Below, in pieces: positions 54,759 to 64,000 of a stretch of 64,000 bases of DNA (positions are counted from its first letter, which is position 1; each line of letters opens with the position of its first letter). The position numbers and the translations under genes are program-made. This DNA comes from Bog-532 sp963775825. GTDB taxonomy: Bacteria > Actinomycetota > Actinomycetes > Streptosporangiales > Streptosporangiaceae. Below the pieces are notes generated by a model. That model was not told the DNA's origin and ran no database searches. It saw only the letters and a program-made list of their open reading frames with translations. Location of the stretch: positions 1 through 64,000 of the forward strand of contig CAVZKY010000040.1 in NCBI GenBank assembly GCA_963775825.1, in the 5' to 3' direction.

Positions 54759-56587
54759 ACGAGGATCCGGTCATGAGCCCGCCCGGCTTCGGCCCGGCTG
54801 GAGCCGCCCGTCCCGGCCAGGTCCCGGACGCGCCGCGGGCCCCGGGGGAGTGGACGCTGTCCCGCTGGCGCGTGACGAGCGCCGGCGCCGCACAGGCGTG
54901 CGCGGAAGTCGCGGTCTCCCTTACCCGGCTGGGGGCTGCCGCCGAGGACCGGGCTCACGCTGTCGCCGCCTTGTGGGACACGCTGCGCAGTCGGCTGCCC
55001 ACGTCGGTCACGTTCAGCCTCACCCGCGCCGAACGCGGCCTGACCGGCGTGCTGGCAGTAGGCGAGGAGATCATCGCCACGATGCGGCTGGCCGGCCCGG
55101 CCGCGTCGCCGGACCCGGCCCGCGTACTTGTTGATGGCCAGTCCCAGGGGCCGGCCGAGGTGACGGTGGCCCTGCTCGACATCATCGCCGGCCAGGACAC
55201 CGCGCTCGATCATCACCGCCGCGAGCTGGAGCGGACCGACCGCGGCCTGCTCGCCCTGCACGCCGAGCTCGCCGGCCAGGCCGAGCAGCTCGCCCTCAGC
55301 GGCCAGCGCCAGCAGGAACTGCTGGCCACCGAGCAGGCCGCGCGCGCGGGGGCCGAGGCGGCGCGCGCGGCCGCGGAAGCGGCCCGGGCCCGGCTGGCCT
55401 TCCTCAGTCATGTCGGCGCCGTGCTCGGTGCCTCACTGGACCATCGGCAGGTGGTATCCCGGCTGTCCACCTTGCTCGTACCGCGGTACGCGGGGACGGC
55501 GGAGGTGTGGCTGGCCGACGACCGCGGCGGCCTCTCGCGGCACGGCGCGACCGGGGGCGCCCTGCTGGCTCCGGCCCGGGAGACCGCTCCGCCGGACATC
55601 GTCCGCCGGGTCCTCCAGAGGCGCCGGACGCAGCAGCTCCCGGCCGGGCTCGTCAGTCCCGATCAGGTCACCGTGCTCGCGGTGCCGCTCATCTCGCTCG
55701 GCACCGTGCTCGGTGTGCTCGTGGTGATCCCGCCGAGCCGCCCGTTCGCTCATGATGACGTGATCATCGTGAGCGAGGTCGCCGGGCGCGCGGCGGCGGC
55801 GCTGGCCAACGCGCTGCGCTTCGAGCAGGAGCGTGAGGTGGCTGAGCGGCTGCAGCACGCGATGCTGACCGAGCTGCCGGTCGGGCCGGGGGTGGACTGC
55901 GCGGCCCGGTACCTGCCCGCGGTGACCGGCCTTAACGTGGGCGGCGACTGGTACGACGCGTTCTGCCGCCCGGACGGGACGCTGATCCTGGCGGTGGGCG
56001 ATGTCGCCGGTCACGGCCTGGCCGCCGCCGCGCTGATGGGCCAGCTCCGTACGGCCATGCGGGCGTACGCGATGGACGTGCCCGAGCCCGGTGAGGTGCT
56101 GACCAGGCTGCACGCGCTGATCCGGCATATCGACCCGGACCACTGCGCCACCGCCGTTCTGGCCATGGTGGCGCCGGACGGCCAGATGAGGATCGCCACG
56201 GCCGGGCACCCGCCGCCGCTGCTGCGCGGGCCTGATGGCGCGGTCCGCCGCATCGAGTATCTCGGCCCCATGCTGGGGCTGCCCATCGACCACAGCTACA
56301 CCGCGAGCACGCTGACGCTGCGGACCGGGTCCATGCTGCTCTTCTATACGGACGGGCTGATCGAGCGCCGCGACGCCATTATCGACGTGGGGATCGACCA
56401 GCTCGCGGCGGCTTTCCGGGTGGCCCCGGGCGGTGTCGACCAGGTAGCCGACGTGGTGTGCGAGGTCATGCTGCGCGACAGCAGCCGCGAGGACGACACC
56501 TGCCTGCTGGTGTGCGAGCTGACGTCGGACCGCGCCGGGGCCAGCCACGGACCGCCCGCGCCGACACGCGCTGAGCCGCTGTCATGA
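54755..56587 (+). CDS. GAF - SpoIIE/PP2C serine phosphatase
   Basis: 610 residues. An N-terminal helical/kinase-like region (about 40-150), a coiled coil of Ala/Glu/Gln helices (LLATEQAARAGAEAARAAAE), a GAF domain at about 215-365 (LAFLSHVGAVLGASLDHRQV, VTVLAVPLISLGTVLGVLVV) and the SpoIIE phosphatase with ERLQHAMLTELP, GLNVGGDWYDAF, LILAVGDVAGHGLAAAALMG, IATAGHPPPLL, LLFYTDGLIERR and EDDTCLLV; metal-binding aspartates are in place. It probably dephosphorylates an anti-sigma antagonist in partner switching. GTG overlaps the stop of the STAS-RsbX gene. Confidence 0.9.
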   Translation: MNEDPVMSPPGFGPAGAARPGQVPDAPRAPGEWTLSRWRVTSAGAAQACAEVAVSLTRLGAAAEDRAHAVAALWDTLRSRLPTSVTFSLTRAERGLTGVLAVGEEIIATMRLAGPAASPDPARVLVDGQSQGPAEVTVALLDIIAGQDTALDHHRRELERTDRGLLALHAELAGQAEQLALSGQRQQELLATEQAARAGAEAARAAAEAARARLAFLSHVGAVLGASLDHRQVVSRLSTLLVPRYAGTAEVWLADDRGGLSRHGATGGALLAPARETAPPDIVRRVLQRRRTQQLPAGLVSPDQVTVLAVPLISLGTVLGVLVVIPPSRPFAHDDVIIVSEVAGRAAAALANALRFEQEREVAERLQHAMLTELPVGPGVDCAARYLPAVTGLNVGGDWYDAFCRPDGTLILAVGDVAGHGLAAAALMGQLRTAMRAYAMDVPEPGEVLTRLHALIRHIDPDHCATAVLAMVAPDGQMRIATAGHPPPLLRGPDGAVRRIEYLGPMLGLPIDHSYTASTLTLRTGSMLLFYTDGLIERRDAIIDVGIDQLAAAFRVAPGGVDQVADVVCEVMLRDSSREDDTCLLVCELTSDRAGASHGPPAPTRAEPLS

Positions 56588-56616
56588 GTGACCGCCGCGC
56601 CCGGTCCTGTCCCGCC

Positions 56617-57129
56617 TCACGCGGATATGGAGAAAGGGGTACCCGGCCCCTGCCCGTCATCGGCGTCCGGGCTGAGCCCGTCCGGCTCGGCGGCCTGCTG
56701 GAACGCGGCCAGGCCGGTGGCCAGCTCGGTCCGCTCGGCCGGCGTCATCGCGTCCAGGACGTCCGCGATCTGCTCGCGGCGTCTCTGCTGCGCCTCGTCC
56801 AGCAGCGCCTCGCCGTGGGACGTCAGGCGCAGGCTGACCGCACGCCGGCTGGCCCGGCCGCTGTCCCGGGTGAGCAGGCCGGCCGCCTCCAGCCGGTCGC
56901 ACAGGCGGCTGGCTGAGGAGGGCAGAGCGCCCAGCGCCTCGGCGAGCTGGCTCAGGTTCAGTTCGCCGTAACGGCCGACCGCGGTGAGCGCGCGCAGCTG
57001 GGTAGGCGAGATCCGCACGTCGAGTGACTCGGCGACGTGCGACCAGATTCCGACCAGCGCCTCGGCCGCCGCCTCCACTTCGGCCGCAGCCCTCTCCGTT
57101 GCTACCGGATCAGCCTTTTGCGAGGCCAT
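56617..57129 (-). CDS. MarR-family transcriptional regulator
   Basis: From ATG 57129 about 170 residues: a helical dimerisation start (AAEVEAAAEALVGIWSHVAE), then the winged helix with ISPTQLRALTAVGRYGELNL, SQLAEALGALPSSASRLCDR and LEAAGLLTRDSGRASRRAVS, LRLTSHGEALLDEAQQRRRE. The wing carries arginines as usual. The longer frame to 57165 adds MLCHTSMCESGC, which I leave out because MASQKAD fits the family start better. It converges with the SpoIIE gene and is divergent from another phosphatase gene 115 bases away; the ligand is unknown. Confidence 0.88.
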   Translation of the reverse strand: MASQKADPVATERAAAEVEAAAEALVGIWSHVAESLDVRISPTQLRALTAVGRYGELNLSQLAEALGALPSSASRLCDRLEAAGLLTRDSGRASRRAVSLRLTSHGEALLDEAQQRRREQIADVLDAMTPAERTELATGLAAFQQAAEPDGLSPDADDGQGPGTPFSISA

Positions 57130-57243
57130 GCAACCACTCTCGCACATACTGGTGTGGCAAAGCACCTACCAGTCGGCCAAATCGTGGCTGGTCCCGCGCT
57201 TGGGTAAGTCCGGCTTACGCTGAAGGAACGTTCGTGAGGCACG

Positions 57244-58465
57244 ATGCCTGAAGATCGCAGCACCGTCCAGAACGCCATCTGGGGCGCCCACCCGGCTCGC
57301 CTCGTGCCGGCCGCACGGGAGGCCATCGAAAGCTGGCTTGGCGCCGAAGGCGCGGAAATTCTGCTTATCGACTATCACCAGTCGCACCTCATACCGTTCG
57401 CCGACGGGGGCGGGGGAGCACCCGTCCCGGTCGGCTCCCACTCAGCCGGGCAGGCGTATGCATCGGGCCGGCCCGTCGCGGAAGACGACCACCTGTACCT
57501 CCCGCTGATCGTGTACGGCGAGCGCGCGGGTGTCCTCGCCGTACGGCTGCCGGCCGGCTCCGCCGCCAGCCAGGAAGACCTGGCGGCCGTCGCCGCCAGC
57601 CTGGCCCGGGCCCTCCGGCTGGCCGACAACGTGACCGACATCTACCGTGAAGCCCGGCGGCGCAAGCGCCTCACCATCGCCGCCGAGCTGCAGTGGGAGC
57701 TGCTCCCGGGCCGGACTTGTGAGTCCGCCGAGTTCTGCCTCGCCGGCCAGCTGGAACCGGCATACACGGTGTCCGGCGACAACTTCGACTGGTCCCTTTC
57801 CGAGGACTACCTGACCCTGTTCGGTCAGTAACGGAATGGGCAACGGCATCAGTGCTGCGCTACTGACCCAGCTGACCGTCAACTCGCTCCGCAACGCTCG
57901 CCGCTCGGGCGCCGGGCCCGCCGAGGCGGCCGAGCTGGCCAGCGGCATCGTCTACTCCCAGTACGGCGGGGACCGTCATTCCTCCACCGTGCTGATGCGG
58001 ATCGCGCTGGCTACCGGGGAGGCCGAGGTCGTCGACGCGGGATCGCCGCGGATGCTGCGGTCCCGCCGCAGCGAGGTCGAGACCATCAAGCTGGACGAGC
58101 AGCTGCCGCTCGGAATGTTCAGCGACACGCGTTACCGGGCCCAGCCCGTCAGCCTGCGGCCCGGTGACCGGCTGATCATCCTCAGCGATGGGGTCTTTGC
58201 GGCCCGCTCCCCGTCCGGACTGGCCTATGGGCAGGCGCCGCTGGGATCCGCGCTGCGCAGTGCCCGTCTTCAGGATGCTAACGAGACCGTGCGTTTCCTG
58301 ATCACCGACCTGCTCGCGTACCACGAGGGAACCGATCTCGCCGACGACGCGATCGCCGTATGCCTGGACTGGTACGGGGCCGGTGCCCACCCGGTCTCCG
58401 CCTCGATGGCCAGCCTCAGCGAGCTGACCCGGCCCGGCGAGGCGTCACCTGATGTCCCGGGTTGA
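57244..58465 (+). CDS. SpoIIE/PP2C-family phosphatase with N-terminal GAF-like domain, frameshifted
   Basis: The first frame from ATG 57244 has a GAF-like domain (AREAIESWLGAEGAEILLID, DHLYLPLIVYGERAGVLAVR) and the phosphatase start RLTIAAELQWELLPGRTCES, YTVSGDNFDWSLSEDYLTL. An extra T near 57822 makes it stop at 57831; dropping it gives SVSNGMGNGISAALLTQLTV, the metal-binding loop, and then YSQYGGDRHSSTVLMRIALA, DAGSPRMLR, RLIILSDGVFAARSPSG and DLADDAIAVCLDW, ending at 58465. Length would be about 407 residues. A role in sigma-factor partner switching, parallel to the genes at 53.6-56.6 kb, is likely. Confidence 0.82.
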
Positions 58466-58678
58466 GTGCGTATGAGGGTGCTTGTATGGTGGCGGCATGC
58501 GGCGGCGCCGCGCCGTGCGGTGCCCCCGTCCGCGCGAAGTCAGCTCGGCACGCGGAGCCCCCGTCCGCGTGTGGCTGAGCAGGCGGCGCCGCCGCGAATT
58601 CTTCCCCGCCGGTGATCCGGGCCCGCTAGTCGAGCGACCGTGCGGCCGGTCGGCCAGAGCGCGGCCGCCGGCCCTGGG

Positions 58679-59074
58679 TCAGGCGGGGCCGAGCAGGTCC
58701 CAGCGGTTCCCCGCGATGTCCAGGAAGACCACGACCCGGCCGTAGGACTCCGTGCGCGGGGCCGTTTCGAACTCCACCCCCGCCGCGGTCATCCTGGCGT
58801 AGGCGGCCTCGAAGTCGTCCACCCGCAGAAAGAAACCGACCCGTCCCGCCAGCTGGCGGCCGATGGCCGGGCGCTGTTCCGGCCCGTCCGCCCGGGCCAG
58901 CAGCAGCCCGGTCTGCCCGCCCGGCGGCCGGACCACGACCCATCGTTTCGGCCGGCCCTCCCTGGTCGTCAGCGCCGGTGAATCCTCGACCAGATCGAAG
59001 CCCAGCGCGTTTACGTAGAAGTCGATAGCCGGGTCGTACTCCTCGACCACGACGGCGACGAGCTCGAGATGCAT
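58679..59074 (-). CDS. VOC (glyoxalase/bleomycin-resistance) family protein
   Basis: ATG 59074 gives 131 residues with paired beta-alpha-beta-beta-beta modules: LVAVVVEEYDPAIDFYVNAL, GFDLVEDSPALTTREGRPKR, VGFFLRVDDFEAAYARMTAA and SYGRVVVFLDIAGNRWDLLG. The metal-binding residues are partly kept (Glu in VVEEY, and the DLLG end), so it could be an isomerase, lyase or drug-binding member. No neighbour suggests the substrate. The longer open frame upstream to 59137 lacks family sequence. Confidence 0.85.
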   Translation of the reverse strand: MHLELVAVVVEEYDPAIDFYVNALGFDLVEDSPALTTREGRPKRWVVVRPPGGQTGLLLARADGPEQRPAIGRQLAGRVGFFLRVDDFEAAYARMTAAGVEFETAPRTESYGRVVVFLDIAGNRWDLLGPA

Positions 59075-59290
59075 GCGGCCACCGTATGCGTTCGCTCTCC
59101 CCGGCGGCTCAGCCGTGCGGCCGGCTCGATCCGCCACCTACGGCTTTCACAAAGCTAACTGTATGACGGGCCCGGCGCGTCGTCGGATATCCGGGCTGAG
59201 TGGCCGGTCGACCTCGTGAAATGCGCGGTGTGGTTTGCGTCAGCGTGGGTAGATAGCGCCCGCTAACAGCGCCAAAGTGGAGGTGCGACG

Positions 59291-60815
59291 ATGGCGTCAG
59301 CGTCCGGAACGGCACAGAGCCCGACGATACGCAGTTCCATACCCGCACGGATCGACCGCCTGCCCTGGTCGAGATTTCCACACCCGGATGGTCATGGCCC
59401 TCGGCGTGGCCTGGGTGCTGGACGGCCTGGAGATCACGATCGCGGCCAACGTAGCGGCCGACCTCACCCAGAAGAACACGCTGAACCTGACCGCCGCGCA
59501 GGCCGGCGGCATCGCCTCGTGGTACCTGATCGGTGAGATCATCGGCGCCCTGTTCTTCGGCCGGCTGTCGGACAAGCTGGGCCGGCGGAACCTGTTCATG
59601 ATCACGCTCGGTGTCTACCTGATCGGCAGCGGGCTGACCGCGGCCACCGTGGCGGGCGGTGGCTGGGTCGTCTTCCTCTACGCCACCCGGATCCTCGCCG
59701 GTACGGGCATCGGCGGTGAGTACGCGGCGATCAACTCCGCCATCGACGAGATGATCCCGGCCCGGTACCGGGGCCGGGTCGACATCGCGGTCAACGGCAC
59801 CTACTGGGCGGGCTCGATCCTCGGTACCGCCGCTACGCTGTTCCTGCTCAACCACCTGTCCGCCGGCCTCGGCTGGCGGCTGGCCTTCCTCCTCGGCCCG
59901 GTGCTCAGCCTGGTCATCATCTACGTCCGGCGGACCCTGCCGGAGAGCCCGCGCTGGCAGATCATGCACGGGCGCGAGCAGGCGGCCGAGGCCAGCATCG
60001 CCGAGATCGAGCGGGACGTCGAGGCGACCAAAGGCCCGATAGCGCCGGTGGACGACAGCGCGGCCATCGATATCAGGCCCACCGAGAAGATCGGCTACCT
60101 GGCCCTGACGCGTGTCCTGTTCTCGCATTATCCGGGGCGGTCCACGCTCGTGGGAATCCTGATGGCCACCCAGTCTTTCCTGTACAACGCGATCTTCTTC
60201 ACCTACGGCCTGGTGCTGAAGTTCTTCTTCCACGTTCCGGCCACGAGCGTCCCCTACTATTTCTTCGCGTTCGCGGTGGGTAACCTGCTCGGACCGCTCA
60301 CGATCGGGCGGCTGTTCGACACGCTGGGGCGCAAGAAGATGATCGCGGGCACCTACATTCTGTCCGGCCTTCTGCTGGTCATCAGCGCCATCCTGTTCAA
60401 GCAGGGCACCCTGAACGCGACCACCCAGACGATCGCCTGGGCGGTGATCTTCTTCTTCGCCTCGGCGGGCGCCAGCGCTGGCTACCTGACCGCCAGCGAG
60501 GTCTTCCCGCTGGAGGTCCGGGCTAAGGCCATCGCCGTGTTCTTCGCCATCGCCCAGGCCTTCGGCTGGGCCGGCACGAAGCTGTACAGCAGCCTGATCG
60601 GCACCGGCAACGATCCGAACAAACTGTTCGTCGGCTACCTGATCGGCGCCGGCGCGATGATCCTCGGCGGGGTGGTCGAGATTATCTTCGGCGTCGCCGC
60701 GGAAGGCAAGTCGCTGGAGGACGTCGCCAACCCATTGTCCGTAGTAGGCAAAGCGGCCGGCTCGGCCTCCAGCGCGACCCGAAGTGCGCCGCCGCTCCGC
60801 GGCGAGACGACCTGA
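59291..60815 (+). CDS. MFS transporter (sugar/metabolite-proton symporter type), frameshifted near start
   Basis: ATG 59291, after GGAGG, gives ASASGTAQSPTIRSSIPARI then DRLPWSRF, the classic N-terminal motif. An extra T in TTT near 59380 shifts it; the other frame continues HTRMVMALGVAWVLDGLEIT and twelve helices with GRLSDKLGRRNLFMITLGVY (motif A), ATRILAGTGIGGEYAAINSA, IPARYRGRVDIAVNGTYWAG, RRTLPESPRWQI and LFDTLGRKKMIAGTYILSG. About 508 residues. It resembles metabolite-H+ symporters of the AAHS/SP type; the aromatic-acid operon 13 kb away hints at, but does not show, an aromatic substrate. Confidence 0.88.
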
Positions 60816-61118
60816 TCGGAGTCAAATAGGCATCACGAAGCTGCCCGCCGCTGCCGGTGGTCATCGCACGAAATGAATTCGAAGCATTCCTCGATAACGA
60901 CTGGCTCCGCCACCCGAGCCCATGATCTAAAGGACACGCCCTAGCCTGCCGGCTGGTCGTCGTATGCGACCGCGTTGCGGAGCTAACGAGAGTTTCGGGA
61001 AATTCTGGGGAAATCACATAGCCGAACACAGCCAGCACCAGCCAGCGCCAGCAAACGGGTGAACCCGCAGGTAAGCGGCCCATACGGGTAGGGCGCGCAG
61101 GTCAGCGCATTGGCCGGA
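60816..61118. other. intergenic region, nothing recognised
   Basis: About 300 bases between the convergent MFS and glutamine-synthetase-like genes. A small imperfect repeat (CCAGCACCAGCCAGCGCCAG) near 61031 is the only structure noticed. Confidence 0.4.
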
Positions 61119-62552
61119 TCACAACTTCGTGAAGTGGTGGAAGCACTCGTAAGCGGCGCCATGCGCCGCGAAGTCCGCCGCCTCCGACCGCTTGACCGCG
61201 AGGTAGGCCCGGCTGCGCAACGGCCCGAGCGCCGTCATCAGCAGGTCGTCCGCCTCGAGGGCGTCCAGCGCCTCGTCGAGGGAGCTGGGCAGGCGGTGGG
61301 CTCCCAGCCGGTCACGTTCGGCATCGGAAAGGGTGGCGGGATCGACGTCGACCGCCTCACCGGGATCAAGCTTGCTGCGTATCCCGTCCAAGCCGGCGTG
61401 GATGAAGGCACCGAGGGCGAGATAGGGGTTGGCGCTGGAGTCGGAGGGCTTCAGCTCCAGGTTGATGGAGCTGGCCGGGTCGCCGCGCAGCACGGACGCG
61501 ATCCGCACTGCCGCCTCCCGGTTGTCCATCCCATAGACGGTATAGGCGCTGCTCCACATCTGCGGGGCCAGGCGGCGGTAGCTGTTGGCGCTGCCGCAGG
61601 TCAGCGCGGTGAGCCCGGGCAGGTGCGCGAGCACGCCGCCGATGAAGTGGTAGCCGGTCTCGGACAGGCCATACCGGTCGCTGGGATCGGCGAAGACGTT
61701 CCGCGTGCCCGGCGTGCCGTCCGGCCCGAGCTCGAACAGTGACCCGTGCAGGTGGGTGCCGTTCCCGGCCTGGTCAGGGATGGGTTTCGGGGCCAAGCTG
61801 GCCCATACGCCCCGGCGGAACGCGACGCCCCGGACAGTTTCCCGGTACAGCAGGTGGTTGTCGGCGGCACGCAGCGCCGGGGCGTGCCGGATCACTACTT
61901 CCTGCTGGCCGTGGCCCAGCTCGGGGTAGTAGTGCTCGACCTCCAGCTGCTGTGCCTCAAGTGCCTGGACCAGATCGATGATGAAGTCGTGCGCCAGCTG
62001 AAAGCCGGTGGAGGAGTAGCACAGGCTGTCGTCAGCGGGGATCAGGCGGTCGGGTCCGCCGTCCGGGTCCGGCTCGCGCTGGCCGAGCGTGAACTCCGGC
62101 TCGAACGCCGCGCGCAACGCGTAACCGTCGCTGGCCAGCTCGGCGATGGCCTGCTTGAGGAATGTCCGCGGGCACGCGTCCCACGGCCGCCCGTCCTGCT
62201 GTACCAGGTCGGAGGCCATCGCGGCGGCGCCGGGCGCGTAGGGCAGCGCCACGAACGTCTCCGGGTCGGGGACAATCCGGATCTCGCCGACCGGCCCCAT
62301 ACCCTCGACCGGCTGCAGGTGGTCGAGCATGTTCATGGCCATCATCGCCACCGTGTGCCCAATGCCGCTGGCCATCCGGCTGCGCAGGCCCGAAACGTGC
62401 GCAGCTTTACCGCGGATGATCCCGCCGTGGTCCGCATAGAGGAAACGGATCAGTGGGATGGGCCCGGACTGGGCCCGTTGCAGCGCGGCGTCGGCTGCGC
62501 TCGGGCCGGTCGGGCGACCGGCGGCTACGGCTGGTTCGGCTGCGTCGGTCAT
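61119..62552 (-). CDS. glutamine synthetase family protein
   Basis: From ATG 62552 the protein has 477 residues: IRFLYADHGGIIRGKAAHVS, IVPDPETFVALPYAP, AAFEPEFTL (metal-binding Glu), YPELGHGQQEVVIRHAPALR, AGNGTHLHGSLFE (ATP and metal site), LTCGSANSYRRLAPQMWSSA, NREAAVRIASVLRG and INLELKPSDSSANPYLALGA. This divergent group includes gamma-glutamylamide synthetases and GlnA4-like enzymes as well as true glutamine synthetases, so the acceptor amine is open. The open frame extends to 62693 but the added 47 residues are Arg-rich and unlike the family. It is followed on the same strand from glpX, 148 bases downstream of it. Confidence 0.85.
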   Translation of the reverse strand: MTDAAEPAVAAGRPTGPSAADAALQRAQSGPIPLIRFLYADHGGIIRGKAAHVSGLRSRMASGIGHTVAMMAMNMLDHLQPVEGMGPVGEIRIVPDPETFVALPYAPGAAAMASDLVQQDGRPWDACPRTFLKQAIAELASDGYALRAAFEPEFTLGQREPDPDGGPDRLIPADDSLCYSSTGFQLAHDFIIDLVQALEAQQLEVEHYYPELGHGQQEVVIRHAPALRAADNHLLYRETVRGVAFRRGVWASLAPKPIPDQAGNGTHLHGSLFELGPDGTPGTRNVFADPSDRYGLSETGYHFIGGVLAHLPGLTALTCGSANSYRRLAPQMWSSAYTVYGMDNREAAVRIASVLRGDPASSINLELKPSDSSANPYLALGAFIHAGLDGIRSKLDPGEAVDVDPATLSDAERDRLGAHRLPSSLDEALDALEADDLLMTALGPLRSRAYLAVKRSEAADFAAHGAAYECFHHFTKL

Positions 62553-62699
62553 CAGGATCGCGGCATGGGTACTCCGGCCTTCAGGCCGGAGGAAACGCCG
62601 CTTCACCTCCCCGGAATTGTCGGCGGGTTTCGTACAGCGCTGTGCTGGATTGCGCCGTGCTTGGCCGGATCGCGCCACCGTGGTGGCTGTCACGTCCGC

Positions 62700-63770
62700 T
62701 CAGCTGAAGTCGATGGAGCTGTAGGCCCGAAGTTTCCACAGCTGATGCTCGCTCTTGATGCTCCGGATGGTTCCGGACCGGGAGCGCATGACCAGCGAAT
62801 GCGTGGTGGCGGCAGCGTGGCGGTACCGGACTCCCTCCATCAGCTCCCCGTCGGTGATGCCGGTCGCCGCGAAGAACACGTCGTCCGAAGAGACCAGGTC
62901 GTCGGTGGTGAGCACCCGGTTGAGGTCGTGCCCGGCGTCCAGGGCCTTGCGCCGTTCGGCATCGTCGTGCGGGGCCAGCTTGCCCTGGATCGTCCCGCCG
63001 AGGCACTTGAGGGCGCATGCGGCGATGATTCCCTCCGGGGTGCCGCCGATACCGAGCATCAGGTCGATCCCGGTGCCCTCGCGCGCCGTCATGATCGCCC
63101 CGGCGACGTCGCCGTCGGTGATCAGCTTGATCCGCGCGCCCGCCGCCCGGACCTGGTGGATGAGTTCCTTGTGCCGGGGCCGGTCCAGGATGACGACGGT
63201 CACGTCGTGTGGCGAGCAGGCCTTGGCCCGGGCCACGGCCGCGATGTTCGCCTCTGGCGGCGCATCGATGTCCACCATGTCCGCGGCCTCCGGGCCGGTG
63301 GCCAGCTTCGACATGTAGAACACGGCGGACGGGTCGTACATCGAGCCGCGGGCCGACACGGCCAGTACGGAGACCGCGTTCGGCATGCCGTTGGCGCACA
63401 GCCGGGTGCCGTCGACGGGGTCGACGGCCACGTCGCAGGCGGCGCCGGTCCCATCCCCGACCTCTTCCCCGTTGAAGAGCATCGGCGCCTCGTCCTTCTC
63501 GCCTTCACCGATCACCACGACGCCCCGCATCGACACCGAATTGATCAGCAGCCGCATGGCGTTCACCGCGGCGCCGTCCGCGCCGTTCTTATCCCCGCGG
63601 CCGACCCAGCGGGCCGCGGCCATCGACGCCGCCTCGGTGACCCGGGCCAGTTCGAGCGCGAGGTTCCGGTCGGGGGCGTGCTGGCCGGGCTCGGGCAGGG
63701 GGTCGATATCCTGCCCGAGCCCGGCCTGGCGAGGCGTGGTGTGCGTACTGGTGGTCTCGTCGGCTGGCAT
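62700..63770 (-). CDS. glpX: fructose-1,6-bisphosphatase class II
   Basis: 356 residues with LELARVTEAASMAAARWVGR, GDKNGADGAAVNAMRLLINS, GVVVIGEGEKDEAPMLFNGE, VAVDPVDGTRLCANGMPNAV (metal and phosphate site), VVILDRPRHKELIHQVRAAG, LITDGDVAGAIMTA, LMLGIGGTPEGIIAACALKC and VFFAATGITDGELMEGVRYR. It hydrolyses fructose-1,6-bisphosphate in gluconeogenesis and is the sole FBPase in many actinomycetes. The stop lies at 62700; the start ATG has a modest GGAGGGA site. It is well conserved and intact. Confidence 0.96.
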   Translation of the reverse strand: MPADETTSTHTTPRQAGLGQDIDPLPEPGQHAPDRNLALELARVTEAASMAAARWVGRGDKNGADGAAVNAMRLLINSVSMRGVVVIGEGEKDEAPMLFNGEEVGDGTGAACDVAVDPVDGTRLCANGMPNAVSVLAVSARGSMYDPSAVFYMSKLATGPEAADMVDIDAPPEANIAAVARAKACSPHDVTVVILDRPRHKELIHQVRAAGARIKLITDGDVAGAIMTAREGTGIDLMLGIGGTPEGIIAACALKCLGGTIQGKLAPHDDAERRKALDAGHDLNRVLTTDDLVSSDDVFFAATGITDGELMEGVRYRHAAATTHSLVMRSRSGTIRSIKSEHQLWKLRAYSSIDFS

Positions 63771-63916
63771 CCGGCCGTCCCTCCTGTTACGTCCCGGGCC
63801 TTCGTGCTGCCCGCTGGCCTCACCCGGTAATCGGCTATAGCTGAATGCTATGTGGCTAAGCAGCCGCGTAGCCTGGTCACCTCAAGTAGCGGACCTGAAA
63901 GGGCGCTGGGCGGGCA

Positions 63917-64000
63917 ATGCCAGCAGATGAGATGCAGTACGCGGCCGGAGCAGCACGCGAAGCGCTGACCCGCGCGCGGGGGACGCGCCTACCTGCACGG
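63917..64000 (+). CDS. possible start of a gene running off the window
   Basis: ATG 63917 opens a frame MPADEMQYAAGAAREALTRA that stays open to the end. It is divergent from glpX and there is no good ribosome site. Too little is present to name it. Confidence 0.2.
   Translation, partial: MPADEMQYAAGAAREALTRARGTRLPAR

Noticed and set aside
54611..55411. Minus-strand open frame of 266 residues inside the phosphatase genes
   Set aside because: Shadow of two coupled plus-strand genes with strong motifs.
61746..63830. 694-residue plus-strand open frame over glutamine-synthetase-like gene and glpX
   Set aside because: Antisense shadow produced by high G+C; glpX and the synthetase are unmistakable on the minus strand.

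Overview
The window is about two-thirds G+C, uses GTG and TTG starts freely, and carries families typical of filamentous Actinomycetota: a PASTA-less Ser/Thr kinase, SpoIIE/RsbX phosphatases, a class II fructose bisphosphatase, a class I fumarase and TTG-started secreted transglycosylase-like proteins. I would place it near Streptosporangiales or related actinomycetes, but no marker gene fixes the genus. No rRNA, tRNA or CRISPR array was found.

Region 1 (about 0.1-40.6 kb) is a large, patchy exopolysaccharide/cell-surface glycan locus. It holds a membrane-tethered ECF-type sigma factor, a Wzy/ligase-like protein, a Wzx flippase, two Wzz-like chain-length proteins, several glycosyltransferases (one fused to a methyltransferase), a WecG/TagA transferase and a priming glycosylphosphotransferase. 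Sugar-nucleotide genes are for dTDP-rhamnose (rfbC, rfbD, rfbB and only a 3' remnant of rfbA) and for an N-acetylated amino-uronic acid (nucleotide-sugar dehydrogenase, UDP-GlcNAc 2-epimerase, Gfo/Idh oxidoreductase, two DegT aminotransferases, NeuD-like and WbpD-like acyltransferases, an SDR epimerase). Three secreted or anchored proteins of unclear role (Tat beta-helix protein, giant dimethylformamidase-like/DUF4082 protein, small anchored protein) lie among them. Mobile-element remnants sit at 9.8-10.9 kb and 37.6-38.3 kb.

Region 2 (40.8-46.5 kb) is a minus-strand operon for the lower meta-cleavage pathway of aromatic catabolism: two hydratase/decarboxylase paralogues, 4-hydroxy-2-oxovalerate aldolase, an internally deleted acetaldehyde dehydrogenase and a family III CoA-transferase, led by a polytopic membrane protein.

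Region 3 (46.7-49.3 kb) has two paralogous secreted transglycosylase-like genes, each preceded at a similar distance by a perfect TGTGA-N6-TCACA Crp-type site. Region 4 (49.2-64 kb) holds a Ser/Thr kinase, fumarase, a stressosome-like module (STAS-RsbX fusion plus two SpoIIE phosphatases), MarR, VOC and MFS genes, a glutamine-synthetase-family enzyme and glpX.

A caution runs through the window: more than twenty apparent single-base frameshifts interrupt otherwise well-conserved reading frames, and several genes look internally deleted. Either the sequence is of draft quality or many genes are decaying; calls below say where the frame breaks.
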